This document shows, in pieces, positions 33,998-46,788 of a stretch of 64,000 nt of DNA. The position numbers and the translations under genes were made by a program. The notes under the pieces are model-generated. The model did no database searches, was not told where the DNA came from, and was given only the letters and a program-made list of their open reading frames with translations. The stretch covers positions 55,769,652 to 55,833,651 of the forward strand of contig JASWHV010000012.1 in NCBI GenBank assembly GCA_030760725.1, given 5' to 3'. Origin of the DNA: Neostapfia colusana. Its lineage: Eukaryota; Streptophyta; Magnoliopsida; Poales; Poaceae. How positions within the stretch are numbered: the first letter of the stretch is position 1; each line of letters begins with the position of its first letter.

Positions 33998-36900
33998 CTA
34001 TATGAAATAAGCATGCATGCGTGAATATGAAATTGTGGGTGTTACAAACCTACCCCCCTTAAACTGAATCTCACCCTCGAGATTCGATAGAGTGGAGAAT
34101 AGATGAGGGAATTCTGCTTTGTTGTCTTCCTCACGTTCCCATGTAGCTTCGACTTCTGTGTGATGGCTCCATTGTACCTTGCACCAATGGATCACTTTGT
34201 TCCTCGTGACCCTTTCCTTCACGTACAAAATTTGGACAGGGTGCTCTACATAGGTCAAATCCTCTTGAAGCTCGAGCTCATCTATTGGTACTTGTTCTTC
34301 TGGTACTATCAAGCACTTCTTGAGTTGGGATACGTGAAACACGTCATGCACGTCACAGAGGTGCGTTGGGAGCCCTAGTTGACAGGCTACCTCTCCTCGC
34401 TTGCCCAAAATCTTGAATGGCCCGATGTAGCGGGGTGCTAACTTGCCTTTGACGTTGAAACGTCGTTGGCCTTGGATAGGTGATACCTTAAGGTACACGA
34501 AGTCTCCTACTTCGAAAGTCAACTTTCTTCGCCTATTGTCTGCATAGCCTTTCTGTCGTGAATGAGCATCCTTCAAGTTCTTCCATATCATTTGGACTTG
34601 ATTCTCAGCTTCTTGCAGCACTTCGGGTCTAAACACTTGGTTTTCTCCGGTCTCGTTCCAGAACAGTGGTGTTCTACACCGTCTACCGTACAATGCTTCG
34701 AAAGGTGACATCTTCAAACTGGCTTCATAGCTGTTATTGTATGAGAACTCAGCATACAGCAAGCTCCTGTCCCAACTACGCACATGTTTCAAGGCACAGG
34801 CTCTCAACATGTCCTCCAAAATTTGATTTGTCTTCTCAGTTTGCCCGTCGGTCTGCGGGTGGTAAGCAGAGCTAAAATCCAGTCGTGTACCCATGGCTTC
34901 ATGCAGCTTCCTCCAGAACCTAGAGGTAAACTGAGAACCCCGATCTGAAACTATCCTCTTTGGGACTCCATGACGGCACACGATTTTCTCCATGTACAGC
35001 TCGGCTAGATCTGCCACGCGGTACGTGGTTCTAACAGGAAGAAAATGAGCTGTTTCCATCAATCGGTCCACAATAACCCAGATGGAGTCGTAACCTGACC
35101 GAGTACGTGGTAATCCGACGATGAAATCCATGCTGATGTATTCCCATTTCCACTCGGGTACTTTCAATGGTTGCAACAGTCCAGCGGGTCTTTGATGTTC
35201 GGCCTTCACCCATTGACATGTGTCGCATAAGGCAACATACTCAGCTATGTCCCTTTTCATACCATCCCACCAATAACAAATTTTCAGGTCCTTGTACATC
35301 TTTGTACTGCCGGGATGTATGGAATAAGGTGAGTCATGTGCCTCCTTTAATATCGAGTCGCGGATGTGCTTCATGTTAGGCACACAAATCCTTTTTCCTA
35401 ACCAAAGCGTACCCTTCTCGTCTTCCTTGAAGTTCTTTTCTGTGCCTTGTCGGATTCTTTCCTTGATCTCCTTGATTTCCTCATCCATTGCTTGGCCATC
35501 TCATATCTGTTGTTCCAGCGAAGAATGGAGTTCTATCACTTCCGTCTCGTTCAAGAACCCGAGATGCAACCGTTCGAACTCCTTGCGCAGCTCGGGCGGT
35601 AGCTCCCGAACGGTGAGTTGGTGACATGCTCCCTTTCGGCTTAATGCATCAGCTACTACATTGGCCTTTCCCGGGTGATAGTTGATTCCAACATCATAAT
35701 CCTTGATGAGTTCCAACAATCGATGTTGCCTCAAATTCAAATCTGTTTGGGTGAATATGTACTTGAGGCTTTTGTGATCCGTATAGATCTCACAGCGGTG
35801 GCCAAGGATATAATGTCTCCAAATCTTCAATGCATGTACCACGGCTGCTAGCTCCAAGTCGTGTGTGGGGTAGTTCAGCTCGTGTTTCTTTAGTTGTCTC
35901 GACGCATAGGCTACCACTTGTCCTTCTTGCATGAGCCACATCCGAGCCCTTGTCTTGATGCATCAGAATATATGTCGAAGCTCTTGCATACGTCCGGCAA
36001 TACCAAAACCGGTGCTGTGGTTAGCCTTTTCTTGATCTCCTCAAAGCTTTATTGACACGCTTGTGTCCACTGAAATGCTTTTCCTTTCATTAGCAATTCA
36101 TTCATAGGCTTCGCTATTTTGGATAAGTCCTTGATGAACCGTCGGTAGTATCCAGCCATCCCCAGGAAACTCCGAATATCCCTCACGTTCTGCGGTTGGT
36201 TCCACTTCAGAACATCTCCCACTTTTCTGGGATCAACCGATACTCCACTTTTGGAGATGATGTGGCCTAGGAACGATATCTCCTTTAGCCAAAATTGACG
36301 CTTGCTGAGCTTGGCATACAATTGATGCTCCCGCAGCTTTTGCAATGTCAATCTCAAATGTTCTTCATGTTCTTCCTCACTTTTTGAATACACCATGATA
36401 TCGTCAATGAAAACCACAGTGAACTTGTCCAAGTACTCCATGAAGACCTTATTCAAGAGGTACATGAAATATGCAGGTGCATTCGTTAAACCAAAAGACA
36501 TAATGGTATATTCACGAACCATACCGTGTTTGAAAGGCAGTCTTGGGTATGTCGGAGGACTTAATCTTCAGTTGGAAGTATCCCGACCAAAGATCAATCT
36601 TGGAGAACACTCGGACACCTTTCATTTGGTCAAATAGGTCCTCTATACGGGGTAGCGGGTATTTGTCCTTGATCGTTACCTCATTGAGAGACCTATAATC
36701 CACACACATCCGTTGGGTCCCATCCTTCTTGTCTACGAAGAGCACAGGAGCTCCCCATTGTGACGAGCTTGGGCGTATAAAACCCTTTCCTAGCTGCTCC
36801 TGAATTTGCTTCTTGAGTTCCACTAGTTCATTAACGGGCATCCTATATGGCCTCTTTTCTATAGGTGCAGTTTCGGGTACCAGATCAATGGAAAACTCAA

Positions 36901-37534
36901 TGTCCCGGTCAGGTGGCATACCTGGAAGATTTTCCGGGAACACGTCCAAATATTCTTGAACCACCGGAATGCTTTCCAATGTTGCTTCTTCGACGTGGTT
37001 CAACGTTGCCTTCTCAGTGGCCGGTTGGGCTGACTCGAACTCAATACGAGTTCCGTGCTCGTTTGTCAACTGCACGCTCCTCTTGGCACATTGTATTACT
37101 CTGTTGTGCCATCTTAACCAATCCATTCCAAGTATTATATCAAGCCCTTGGGAATCCAAGACAATAAGGTTGGCAAGGAAGTCTACCCCCCTTATTTTAA
37201 GGTTTACTTTTGGACATACTATATTAGTCCTCATTTCTCCACCGGGAGAATTAACTAACATAGTGTGTTTCATGTGTGATATGGGCAGATTATACTTTGC
37301 AACATACTTAGATGATATGAATGAATGCCATGCTCCGGAATCAAATAAAACAGTGGCTGGGTTGGAGTTGGCAAGGAACATACCAATCACGACGTCCTCA
37401 GCCTATTGCGCTTCCTCAGCGGAGGCATGATTGACGTTGCCACAAGCATAGTTCTGCTGTCCACGGTTACCTTGCGTAGCTCCTCCGTTCGGCCGTGGGT
37501 TCTGCTTGGGCGCGTTGCTTGGCTGTCCAAGGCC
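33998..37534 (-). pseudogene. pol: Element C gag (end) and pol, broken
   Basis: In element direction: the end of the Gag linker (37534-37391, with TAG at 37405-37403), protease with DSGAWHSF (normally DSGATHSF, near 37330), RT start to about 36520, a frame change, RT centre with FIDD near 36400, a stop and frame change at about 36049, a 1-bp loss near 35940 in RNase H, a TGA at 35503-35501 (fits CGA to TGA), then a clean 496-codon frame with integrase HHCC, D-D-E core, GPF and chromodomain (HWCKVQWSHH, EATWE). The natural C-terminus is probably near 34080; the frame continues through the PPT into the LTR. The Gag zinc knuckle is missing because element D begins upstream of it. Confidence 0.88.
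34051..34066 (-). promoter_or_regulatory. Element C polypurine tract
   Basis: The minus strand reads CAGTTTAAGGGGGGTA, a few bases before the 3' LTR start. It overlaps the end of the open pol frame, which runs to 33998 inside the LTR. Confidence 0.85.
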
Positions 37535-37788
37535 TTTCCTCTCACACCCGGTTTCTCAGAAGAACCACCGAGTGAATACCACATGTATGCCAGAGGATCA
37601 TTCTCTCATACATGTGATGACAAATAGTGAAGCATCATTTATTACAAGCCAGGTGTCGAATATAAATAAGTCTTACATAGCATACGTCTCGATGGACGAT
37701 AATAAGTTCATAACATGTAAATAAAACAGCAGCGGAATATAAATCTTGTGGGCTCCGTCACAGGCGTTGCCCGGGGGACTCCGTGAAC

Positions 37789-39011
37789 CTAGAATCCTTC
37801 CTCGGGACCAAAGTCTTGGTCATTAAACACCACATCATTCTCTTGACCTGAGCAGCAATATAAACCAACATAAAAGCAAGTTTGAGTACCGTTGGTACTC
37901 AGCAAGTGTGGGAAAATTATGTCATGCATGGCTAGAGCAAGGAGCGGTTGACCTCATGGTTAAAGCACTACGCAATTAATACCTATCACCTTATCTTATT
38001 AAGCACCTACAGTACTACACAGGTGAAATGATCCCAATCCCTCAACCCATCATCAATATCAAATAAACACAGTCTCATCTTTAAATGTTAAGCTTCCCGC
38101 CTAACATCCTCAACATCCCAATTCATCATCCTCTAATCATGAATAAGTCCAAGCCGCTCTTGACCGTGAGCACGGCTGTCATGACAGTTTTGACTTTGCA
38201 GAGTTTGCACCACTGTACCCACATGTAGTGATTTCATCCCCCGTTGCCGGGTGGACTAAAAGAACCTCCATTATGCCGGTGGCCGCGAACCACATTCACA
38301 CTTCCCAGGTGTGTAGCCAGGAGATCACTACAAGGCCTTTACAAAGGGATTCCCGACGAGCGTGGGCCCACTGAGGTTTCACCCCTAACAGCATACAAGA
38401 GGCTCCAACCCTACTGCAGTGGCCCCCTCTTGAGCCTTGCAGTTCATATGGTAGTCCAGCTGACACCTATTCCCCGCACCATCCAAAACACCCATACTAC
38501 GCCGGGGATACATCTAATTAATTGGCCAAGCTGCCCCATCTCAGCATGTGGTTGGCACGGTAAAGCCAGGTTACATGCTCCATGAACCGGTCCTTAGGAT
38601 CCAGGCAAGTACTAAACACAAACCCGAGTCTCGTGCACCCAGCACCAACCAAATCATCCAACTTGCCTCGATCCCTACCTCTACATAACTCATAATATCT
38701 CATTCAAGAGTAAGGTAAGCAATTTGATGATCTCATATCCCAATTATCCCATTCTAAGCATGGCTAAGCATAATCATATAAATAAATGATATGATAAAAT
38801 AAATTCCAACCCAAGCTACAAGGAAACAAGGTAATGCAATTCTAGGGAAACTTCCTAGCATGGGTTTCATATTTCAATTGATAATGCAAATAATTCTATC
38901 TACACATCCTAGCATAGGATCAAAGTGGTCAAGGACACTTGCCTTCTTCCTGCTGCTCTGAGAATGGAAAGTCTTAGTCTTGGAAGGGGAGAACTTGCTC
39001 TGGGGCAGGTT
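37789..39011 (-). other. LTR exon pair with putative GC-AG intron, element D
   Basis: Exon 1 is 39011-38943 (69 bp) after GAGTAG|, ending GAAG|GCAAGTGTCC, an exact GC-donor consensus. The intron is 1095 bp. Exon 2 is 37847-37789 after GCTGCTCAG| (59 bp, QENDVVFNDQDFGPEEGF then TAG). The phases match, but exon 1 has a TAA in that frame, so coding capacity here is doubtful while the splice-like borders are kept. Confidence 0.42.
37883..37901 (-). other. Conserved LTR stem-loop (element D)
   Basis: TGAGTACC / GGTACTCA with a 3-base loop. Loop and stem match those of element B on the other strand. Confidence 0.58.
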
Positions 39012-40534
39012 CTACTCATGTCAGTACACATAGCAAAAGAAAACAACAATCCATAAGCCATACTTCACACTTTCACTTCATGCAAACCACACATACATAC
39101 CTATGAAAGTCATTCACATTTCTAAGTGTTGTGGTTACTCTACATGTGTTGATTTTTGGCCTACATGCACTTTTAAACATATGCGTATGATTTCTAACTT
39201 TTGTATTCAGATTTCTGTTTGCACACTATATATGAATTTCCAATTTGAACAAATTCTTTATATTTAATTAATACACTTCTTAGCTACCAAGTTTGCATGA
39301 AAGGTAATCTCCTACTCTAAATAAGTTTTCAGATCTTCTACAAAATCCTGAATTGAAGCTTTTGGATTTGGAGAACTCATTTATCCTTTCCTAACTATGC
39401 ATACTTATTTTCCTATATTTTCAGATTTATTTTCTATGCCTAAAAGTGAACTTTATTATGAAAATAGTAAGACACATCATCTAAACAGAATAGGTTCTGA
39501 TCTAAAATATTAAATAATATATTTTTGAACTTCTCCTCTGATGTGAACTAATTTAAATTTATTTTATCAGTTTTTGAAATTATTTCCTAGCCTAAAAATG
39601 TGTTTCTAGAACTAATAAATATGAACAACACTTAGGCAGATTTCATTTCAGCCTAAAATCTATTTTTAACTCATTCTAAAGTTTTCCAAGTGCTAGGAGA
39701 GTTTAAATTTGAATTTGCACATGTGTTTTCCTTACCTTTTAAATTTAAGTCCTAGTCACATATTCAAATTTCTGAATTTAATATCATATAGGGTCAAAAA
39801 GGTAAATCCACCCTACTGCAGGGTTTAATTTACTATTTCATAAATTTCCTGGGGTCTAACTACACATAACAGAGGGGTTTTCCTAATTTTTATTAAGTCC
39901 AGGGGCTAAAACTGATTTTTTAAATGAATTTACATGAATTTTGTGAAGTTCCAGGGGCTAGATCAGAAGTTTCCGGGGCTACCTCGTGTTTTCCGAGATC
40001 CCCAGGGGGTAGCGCGTAAGAATCCCGACCTTTATAACGCGGGGCTGATGTGGACCGTCCGATTTAAAATAGACGGCTCAGATTAGATCGCCAAACCGGT
40101 ACGCGCGGGTTTTATTTCTACCGTGCGATTTAAAATAGACGGCCCTCAAGGGGCCACGTCGCCCTGGCCGGAGCCAGACCGCGCGCGCGGCGGCGGGGGC
40201 GGCGATCTTGCCGGCGCAGCTTCGGTTCCTTGCCGCTATACGTTAAAACTTGCAGTTTTTCACACGGATCGACTGCGGAGGGGTAGGGGAGCTCACCTAG
40301 GGGTTTTTCGGGCTTGGGGAGGTAGGAATTCGGCTCTGCGACGACGATGGTTGAAGCTGCTCCTCGGTGCTCGTCGAAACCGATGCTAGGGCGCGAAACT
40401 TGTCGCTTCCTTCACGTGCCGCCCTGGGGGCGGTGGAGCACGATCAGCGCGTTAGATCAGAAAATTCCGAGCAAGGATCGAAAGAAAACGGTGATCAAAG
40501 CTTCGGCTCTAACCGGAGAGAAGAACGGCTGATC

Positions 40535-40551
40535 GGGGGGGGGGGGGGGGG
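40535..40551 (+). repeat. Homopolymer run of 17 G in element D LTR
   Basis: GATC is followed by 17 G then AAACAGGG. It lies within the GC-rich LTR core. The length may be affected by sequencing or assembly error. Confidence 0.85.
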
Positions 40552-40974
40552 AAACAGGGCGATTGTCAGCATTTAAATAGGCGAGGGAGGGCGGCGGTCT
40601 GTTGAGATCGAGTTGGGGGTGTCCGGGACCGGAAATCGGGCTGGGGGCGCGGGTTTCCGGAGGTCGGTTGCGATCGAGCGCGAGAGAAGAGTCCGGGCCG
40701 TTGGGGGCACGCGGGGAAGGAGATGACACGTGGGCCCCGCGTGTCAGTGAGAGGAAGAGAGGGGGCGCGCGGTCTTGGGCTGGCGCCGGGGATTGGGCCG
40801 GCTGGTGGGTTTCGGCCCACTGGCCGGTTGGGGTTTTTCTTTTTCTTTTTCATTTTCTTTTCTGATCTGATTTGAATTTGAATTCCAGTTTCAATTTGAA
40901 TTTCTGCACCACATGCAATACGTCCAAAATTTTTTAGATTCCCCTCTTTAACAGGTTTTGGGGTGTTACAGCTC

Positions 40975-40990
40975 TACCCCCTTAAAAAAA
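40975..40990 (-). promoter_or_regulatory. Element D polypurine tract
   Basis: The minus strand reads ATTTTTTTTAAGGGGGTAGAGC directly before the LTR start. It is the same core as in element B with a longer T run. Confidence 0.85.
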
Positions 40991-41014
40991 ATCTCGTCCT
41001 CGAGATTGGTGGTT

Positions 41015-43918
41015 CTAGGAAAACAATTCCGGAAACTGTGCCTTGAGCTCGTCTTCTCGCTCCCATGTGGCTTCCTCTTCCGAGTGATGCTTCCACTGCA
41101 CCTTGCACATCCGAATTCTTTTATTTCTTGTGAGGCGTTCCATTGTCTCCAAAATCTTGACCGGTTGCTCGGCATAAGACAGATCCTCTCCTACGTCAAC
41201 CTCATTCATAGGTAACATCTCTTCATGCGTCCTCAGACATTTCTTGAGCTGTGACACATGGAATACGTCGTGCACATCCGATAGGCGAGCATGTAGTTCG
41301 AGTTGATATGCCACTTCGCCTTTCCTCTCCAGAATCTGAAAGGGTCCGATGTATCGAGGTGATAACTTCCCTTTCACCTTGAACCGACGAAGTCCTCGGA
41401 TAGGGCACACCTTGAGATAGACATAGTCGAAAACGAGCTCTCTTCTCCGTACATCGGCATAGCTCTTTTGTCGGGTCTGTGCTATCCTCAAGTTGTTGCG
41501 GATTTCCGTCACTTTCGCCTCGGCTTCTTGTAGTACCTCGGGCCCAAACACTTTACTTTCCCCTGTTTGGTTCCAAAATAGTGGAGTTCTGCACTTCCTC
41601 TCATACAAAACCTCAAATGGTGACATCTTCATACTAGCCTAATAGCTGTTGTTATAGGAGAACTCCGCATACGGTAAGTTCTATCCCAACTCCTATTATT
41701 CTTGAGTGCACATGCTCTCAGCATATCCTCAAGGATCTGATTGGTTCTTTCCGTCTGCCCGTCAGTCTGGGGGTGATAGGCAGAACTAAAATTCAGATGA
41801 GTTCCCATGGTTTCATGTAACTTCTTCCAGAACCTTGAGGTGAATTGTGTCCCTCGATCCGACACTATCTTCTTTGGCACTACATGAAAACATACGATTC
41901 TTGACATGTACAATTCTGCCAATTTGGATCCACTGTAGCTTTCTTTCACAGGGATGAAATGAGCTACCTTGGTTAGCCTATCGATGATGACCCATATTGA
42001 ATCATATCCCGATTGGGTCCTAGGCAGTCCCACTATGAAATCCATACCGATTTATTCCCATTTCCATTCAGGCACTTTGAGTGGTTGCAATAGTCCCGCG
42101 GGTCGTTGATGTCCTGCTTTCACCAACTGACATGTGTCACATAGGGCAACATTTTCCGCGACATCTCGCTTCATGCCATACCACCAATATCTGCTCTTGA
42201 GGTCATGATACATCTTCGTACTCCCAGGATGAATGGAATAGTCAGAATCATGAGCCTCCTTCAAAATCAATTCACGGATCTCCTTCACCTCAGGCACACA
42301 GATTCTTTTCCCATGCCATACCGTACCTTGTTCATCCTCTCTGAACCCAGGAGCTTTATTCTCTTTGATGAGTTCTCTGATTTCTTGTATCTTCTCATCA
42401 TTCTTCTGACCATTGTGTATGTCTTGCTCTAATGTGGAGTCCACTTCCATGGCGATGGCTTTACCACTATTCACCAGACATAGATTGAGTTTTAAAACCT
42501 CTTCCTTCAATTCTGTAGGCATGTCCTTTAAGCTCAACCTATTGACCTGCACCTTCCGGCTTAAAGCATCAGCCACGACGTTCGCTTTCCCAGGATGATA
42601 CTTGATGCCCACATCAAAGTCGTTGATAAGCTCTAACAATCTCCTTTGTCTGAGGTTGAGATCTGGCTGTGTGAAAATGTACTTTAAGCTCTTATGATCC
42701 GTATATATCTCTGTCCTCTTTCCCATCAAGTAATGCCGCCAAATCTTCAATGCGTGTACCACTGCGGCTAGCTCTAGGTCATGCGTAGGATAGTTCTTCT
42801 CGTGTTTCCGGAGCTGCCGGGACGCATAAGCCACGACATGCCCCTCTTGCATGAGAACACATCCTAACCCGTTTCCAGAGGCATCGCAGTACACCGAAAA
42901 GTTCTTCTGCATATCTGGCATAACTAGCACTAGGGTTGTTGTCAATCTTTTCTTCAGTTCTTGAAAACTCGTCTCACACGGTGGTGTCCATGTGAATGTG
43001 ATTCCCTTCTCTAACAATTTGGTGAGGGGTCTCGAGATCTTGGAGAAACACTCAATAAACCGTTGATAATACCCAGCCAATCTTAAGAAGCTTTGAACTT
43101 CCCCGAAATTTTCAGGGGTCTTCCACTTCTGCATATCCTCGATCTTGGCAGGATCTACGGAGATTCCTCCCTCCGAGATTATATGTCCTAAGAAGGGAAC
43201 TCTCTTCAACCAAAACTCACACTTACTCAACTTGGCATATAGTTGGTGTTCTCTCAGCTTTTGCAACACCATACTTAAATGTCCCTCATGTTCTTCTTCA
43301 TCTTTGGACAAGACAAGAATGTCATCAATGAAAACTACCACAAATTTGTCCATATATTCCATGAATACCTTGTTCATGAGATACATGAAGTATGCCGGGG
43401 CATTAGTTAGCCCGAAAGGCATGACGGTGTATTCATATAGTCCGTAACGAGATACGAAAGCTGTCTTTGGAATGTCAGTTTGCCTTATCTTAAGTTGGTG
43501 GTATCCCGACATAAGATCAATTTTCGAGAAGACACAAGCTCCCCTCAATTGATCAAACAATTCTTCAATGCGGGGTAATGGGTACTTGTTCTTGATGGTT
43601 ACTTCATTCAACGCACGGTAGTCTACGCATAACCTTTGGGTCCCGTCCTTTTTGGGCACAAATATCTCTGGAGCTCCCCATGGTGAGGAACTAGGACGAA
43701 TGTACCCCTTCTCTGTCAATTCTCTTAAATGTTCCTTGAGTTCTTCCAGCTGTTTGGAGTCCATCCGTTAAGGCCTCTTGTATATTGGAGCTGTTCCAGG
43801 CACTAGCTCAATCGCGAATTCCACTTCACGATCGGGAGGCATACCTGGCAACTCCTCCGGAAAAACGTCTGGATATTTCCTTATGTTTGGTCAACCAATC
43901 CATACCCAAAATAATATC
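41015..43918 (-). pseudogene. pol: Element D pol, broken, 5' part cut by element E
   Basis: In element direction: a scrap of protease (GMDWLTKH) at 43912-43888, then a junction that has lost about 145 bp relative to element B (19985-20130), RT, RNase H and integrase. One 570-codon frame (43764-42052) covers RT (FIDD about 43325), RNase H (YTDHKS about 42700) and the integrase zinc domain. A TAA at 42051-42049 (fits Glu to stop) is followed by the integrase core, a 1-bp loss near 41683, a TAG at 41641-41639, then a GPF region and chromodomain (MCKVQWKHHSEEEATWE) ending at 41015. A further TAA lies at 43770-43768. Confidence 0.88.
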
Positions 43919-46514
43919 TGTAAAAGTCCCAAAACTTGTGAATAGAAAACTTGAGCTATGAATAAAGTTGAGTTTGAATACAAGAAATGGGACTTATAAA
44001 AACTTTTGTTTACTCATGAAAGTGTTGGCATGTGCTATAAAACTTTGAATTCAGTTTGAAATAAGAGGGTCACTTCCAAAAAGAAGAAGGGCATGTTTCA
44101 AAAGAGGAAATTCAAACTGTTGTTTAAACAGTTGTATTTGCAATGACCAACTCAAAGATCAGAGGGCATATTCAAACTCCCCAGGTTCAAATTGTAGAGG
44201 GGGCAAATTTGGAGCAAATTTGGAGGTGCTTTGATAGGAATATCAAAGGAACTTGTGAATTCCATCCTAATGTGAATTTAAATTTGAAACTGAGGCACAA
44301 CTTGTCAAATTGTCAATTGGCTTGTGAATTTGAGCTCCATATGAGTGAAGTTTGCAATGTGCCAAAAATCTGGAGATATTTGAGCAGGAAACTTGGTGGG
44401 GCCCAATTGTCATAGAAGAGGAGGAGAAACTTAGCACCTAAGTCTTTGCTCTCGGGTTAGACCGAGCTCCCGGCGCCACCGAGGCAGCAGCCACAGCCAC
44501 CTCCTGCTCTAGCTGCCCCCCCCCCACGCGCGGGCGCCAGAGGCGGTTCACCCGGCGCCTATCCTTCCCACCGAGGCAAACACGAAGTTCTTCACTCGTG
44601 CTCACGGCTTTCTTCTGCTCCCGCGCCCGAAAAGCAGCCGCCGGCGACGCCTCTGTTTCTTTCCATTGTCCACCAGCTCGCGCGCCCGGTTGCTCGAGCC
44701 GTCCACACAAAAAGGGAGCGCCAGCGAGTGCACAAGAGGTTCCCCAGCTCAGCGCCGGAGTTCGGGGCTGCTGTTGGCCGTAATCTGAGGATCAGCGCCG
44801 AAGCCGAGGGGTAAACGTTGGAAACCGACGTCGGACTCAAGTGGACAGCGCCACCAAGAGGCTTTCACGGCCGAGCTGGGACACCCAGAGGAGCACCGGA
44901 GTTCCCTGCTGCTCCTCGCCAAACCTCCACTCGAGCCATGACCTCCTGAGCAAGAATTTGGTGATTTGCTCTCGGCACGTGCGAAGAGACTCCGGGTAAG
45001 AAATCCTCAAAATTCAATTGTAATTGTTGTTTTTAGGCCACCAAATCGTGCACATGAGCACTAGACTCGCTAGCGGTTAAGTCCCCTTCACAACCCTATC
45101 TAGAAAACTCAGGTTAGCGACGAATTTCAAGCTTTCCGAGCGGTGATCATGGCGGGGACCCTCGGGCGCATGGTGACAACCGAGTTGCCGCCATTTCCTA
45201 GCCAGTTTGAGGCCATGCCGAGCTTGCCTGACCTTCACTAATGCCTTAGAGCAAATTCTCCGACCCTTTGGTGGGCTAGGATGCTCGGACCACGGCGCTG
45301 AAGCTTCACCGAAGGGTGCGCACGTCGCCGACCTAGTTCCGAGCGCCGTTAGCTTGTGCTGACCCCGTAGATGAGTTGCTCGCCCCTGAAAACCCCCAGG
45401 CAGCGAGTACCGAGCCGGGAGACGGTTGGGAAGCTGACTCCGGCGAGCCCCGACGAACTTCCGGCGAGGGGGCGGCGCGGGAAAAAGAGAACGGCCCGAG
45501 GTTGAAGACGACCGGCCGGTCCCTCCTGTCAGTGGCGATATTTTAAATCTTCAATCCGCTGCGGCCACGGGATCCGGTGTGGTGGCGCGGGAAGTAGTCT
45601 GTGGCCCCGTGTGGCGTGATTCCAGCGGCTGACACGTGTAGGGTGGACCCACAGGCAGAGTTTGAAGTTTTCCCGAATTAATTTGAATTCCAGATTTGGA
45701 TCAAACTTTGGATCTGCATAACTTTTGCTAGGGAGCTCCAAAATTAGTGATTCAAATTGGGTTGGATTCAGGGTGAAAAGAACTATCCAAATATGCAACT
45801 CAATGTGCATGAAAACCAATATAAAATTCTGTAGAATTCTTTAAAGCTTTTCAGCAAAAGAATTTTAGAGGGAGTTTGGTTCATCCAAAAATCCCCAAAT
45901 TTTACCAGAATATTTTTTAGGATATTAGAAGACACCTGTAAAAGTTTCAGCTCATTTGGAGTTGATTTATTTAGAGTAATTCTGATTCCAAGTTTCTGTA
46001 TTCAAATGAATACAGAAACATTTCCAGGAAAATTCCAAAACTTAGAAATTCAGTTCTGGCCATTCCTTAGCTCCAAAAATCCTAGAAAAATTCAGGCATA
46101 CTCTCTGAACTATGCTTGAAATTTTAGTTCACTTGAATTTGCATGAAAGTGCAAATTTATTCAGAATTAATTCCTCTTTGCCTAAATGCTTAGGGAATTG
46201 TTCTGGGTAATCCACTTAGTGAAAAATTCTGAATTTTGGTCCAGAGGACTTTCTTGTGACAAAGAACTCCCAAGAAAATTTCCAGCTCCATTGGAGCCTT
46301 GGATCATTAGTGTTCTGTTCAACCATTAGTTGATCCCCACCCAAGTGATGAAACTCCACTCATCACTTGATGATAGTGCTTAAAACACACACCCAAAACA
46401 CCACCCAGTTTCATTTTAAATTCTTAAACAGAGTTCCAGTTTTAAAAACTTGTCCTTAGCACTTGTTAGCAAATGTTTTACAATTAAACATATATGCGTC
46501 TTCATAATGTGTAG

Positions 46515-46643
46515 TGATTAAACGTGGATAAGTAAAGAAGAAGTTGAGCTTGGACCAAGGAGCAAGAAGGCAGGGATTAAGCCTCAAGTCATCATCAGCA
46601 ACTAACTTCATCTTACCTGACTTAAATCACCTGCAAAACCAAG
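46515..46643 (+). other. First LTR exon-like block, element E
   Basis: It lies between AATGTGTAG| and CAAG|GCAAGCCCC and is 129 bp, again a multiple of three but longer than in A and F. The 3' half reads NFILPDLNHLQNQ in the A/F frame; a TAA occurs early. The second block is at 61879. Without element F the intron would be about 1053 bp, close to 1025 in F and 1091 in A. Confidence 0.38.
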
Positions 46644-46783
46644 GCAAGCCCCGGTTTGCACTTAAGTTGTTTTTAAAGTTTTCCCTTTGTTCACTACATT
46701 TGGTCAAGGTTTGTATGTGCATTAGGTCAAGGATGTTGATACTCCACTTGCATAACCAAACATGAACCCTGAGGTCAAGGGTA

Positions 46784-46788
46784 GCATT
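46784..46788. repeat. Left target-site duplication of element F (GCATT)
   Basis: GCATT directly precedes TGTAAAAGCCC and is repeated at 60966-60970 after the 3' LTR. Confidence 0.95.

Larger units (their letters stand above)
31785..34046 (-). repeat. Element C 3' LTR (partial)
   Basis: In element order it begins TGTAACACCCACAA at 34046, contains about 17 copies of a ~55-bp G-box repeat (33005-33905), a good TATA box (32792-32800), an exon-like block (32179-32262) and then sequence similar to element B LTR (AGGACCGGTTCATG near 31830), and is cut at 31785 by the CACTA end. Similarity to D (GGTCAAGG-GCACTTGCCTT) confirms that it is an LTR of the same clade. Confidence 0.85.
31785..37534 (-). 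mobile_element. Element C: Ty3/gypsy LTR retrotransposon, outermost shell, fragmentary
   Basis: Visible parts are most of the 3' LTR (31785-34046, its far end cut off by the CACTA insertion), the PPT, and pol plus the end of gag up to 37534, where the element D LTR begins. Its remaining gag, leader and 5' LTR should lie on the far side of D, outside the window. The layout implies that every other element here lies within C. Confidence 0.85.
37540..40970 (-). repeat. Element D 3' LTR (3431 bp)
   Basis: In element direction it starts TGTAACACCCC at 40970 and ends GGTGTGAGA at 37540 (one mismatch from the GGTGTGACA end in B). A GC-rich core lies at about 40100-40850 with a TATA-like CTATTTAAAT near 40575. 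It is about 890 bp longer than the B LTR, mainly from a segment at about 38870-39840 that B has lost. Confidence 0.9.
37540..43918 (-). mobile_element. Element D: Ty3/gypsy LTR retrotransposon, same family as B, cut by E
   Basis: A complete 3' LTR (37540-40970), PPT and a broken pol up to 43918, where element E begins inside the protease region. The rest (gag, leader, 5' LTR) should lie beyond E, outside the window. Pol and LTR are close to element B in sequence but the orientation is opposite. Confidence 0.9.
43919..46788 (+). repeat. Element E 5' LTR, upstream piece
   Basis: It starts TGTAAAAGTCCC. A GC-rich core lies at about 44440-45560. The stretch at about 45830-46320 matches 58810-59280 of element F's 3' LTR. 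It ends at GCATT, the F insertion site, just after the exon-like block at 46515-46643. No other supported feature. Confidence 0.88.

Noticed and set aside
33259..34005. Open frames on both strands through the element C G-box repeat array
   Set aside because: They are produced by the near-multiple-of-three repeat period; there is no conserved frame and no homology.
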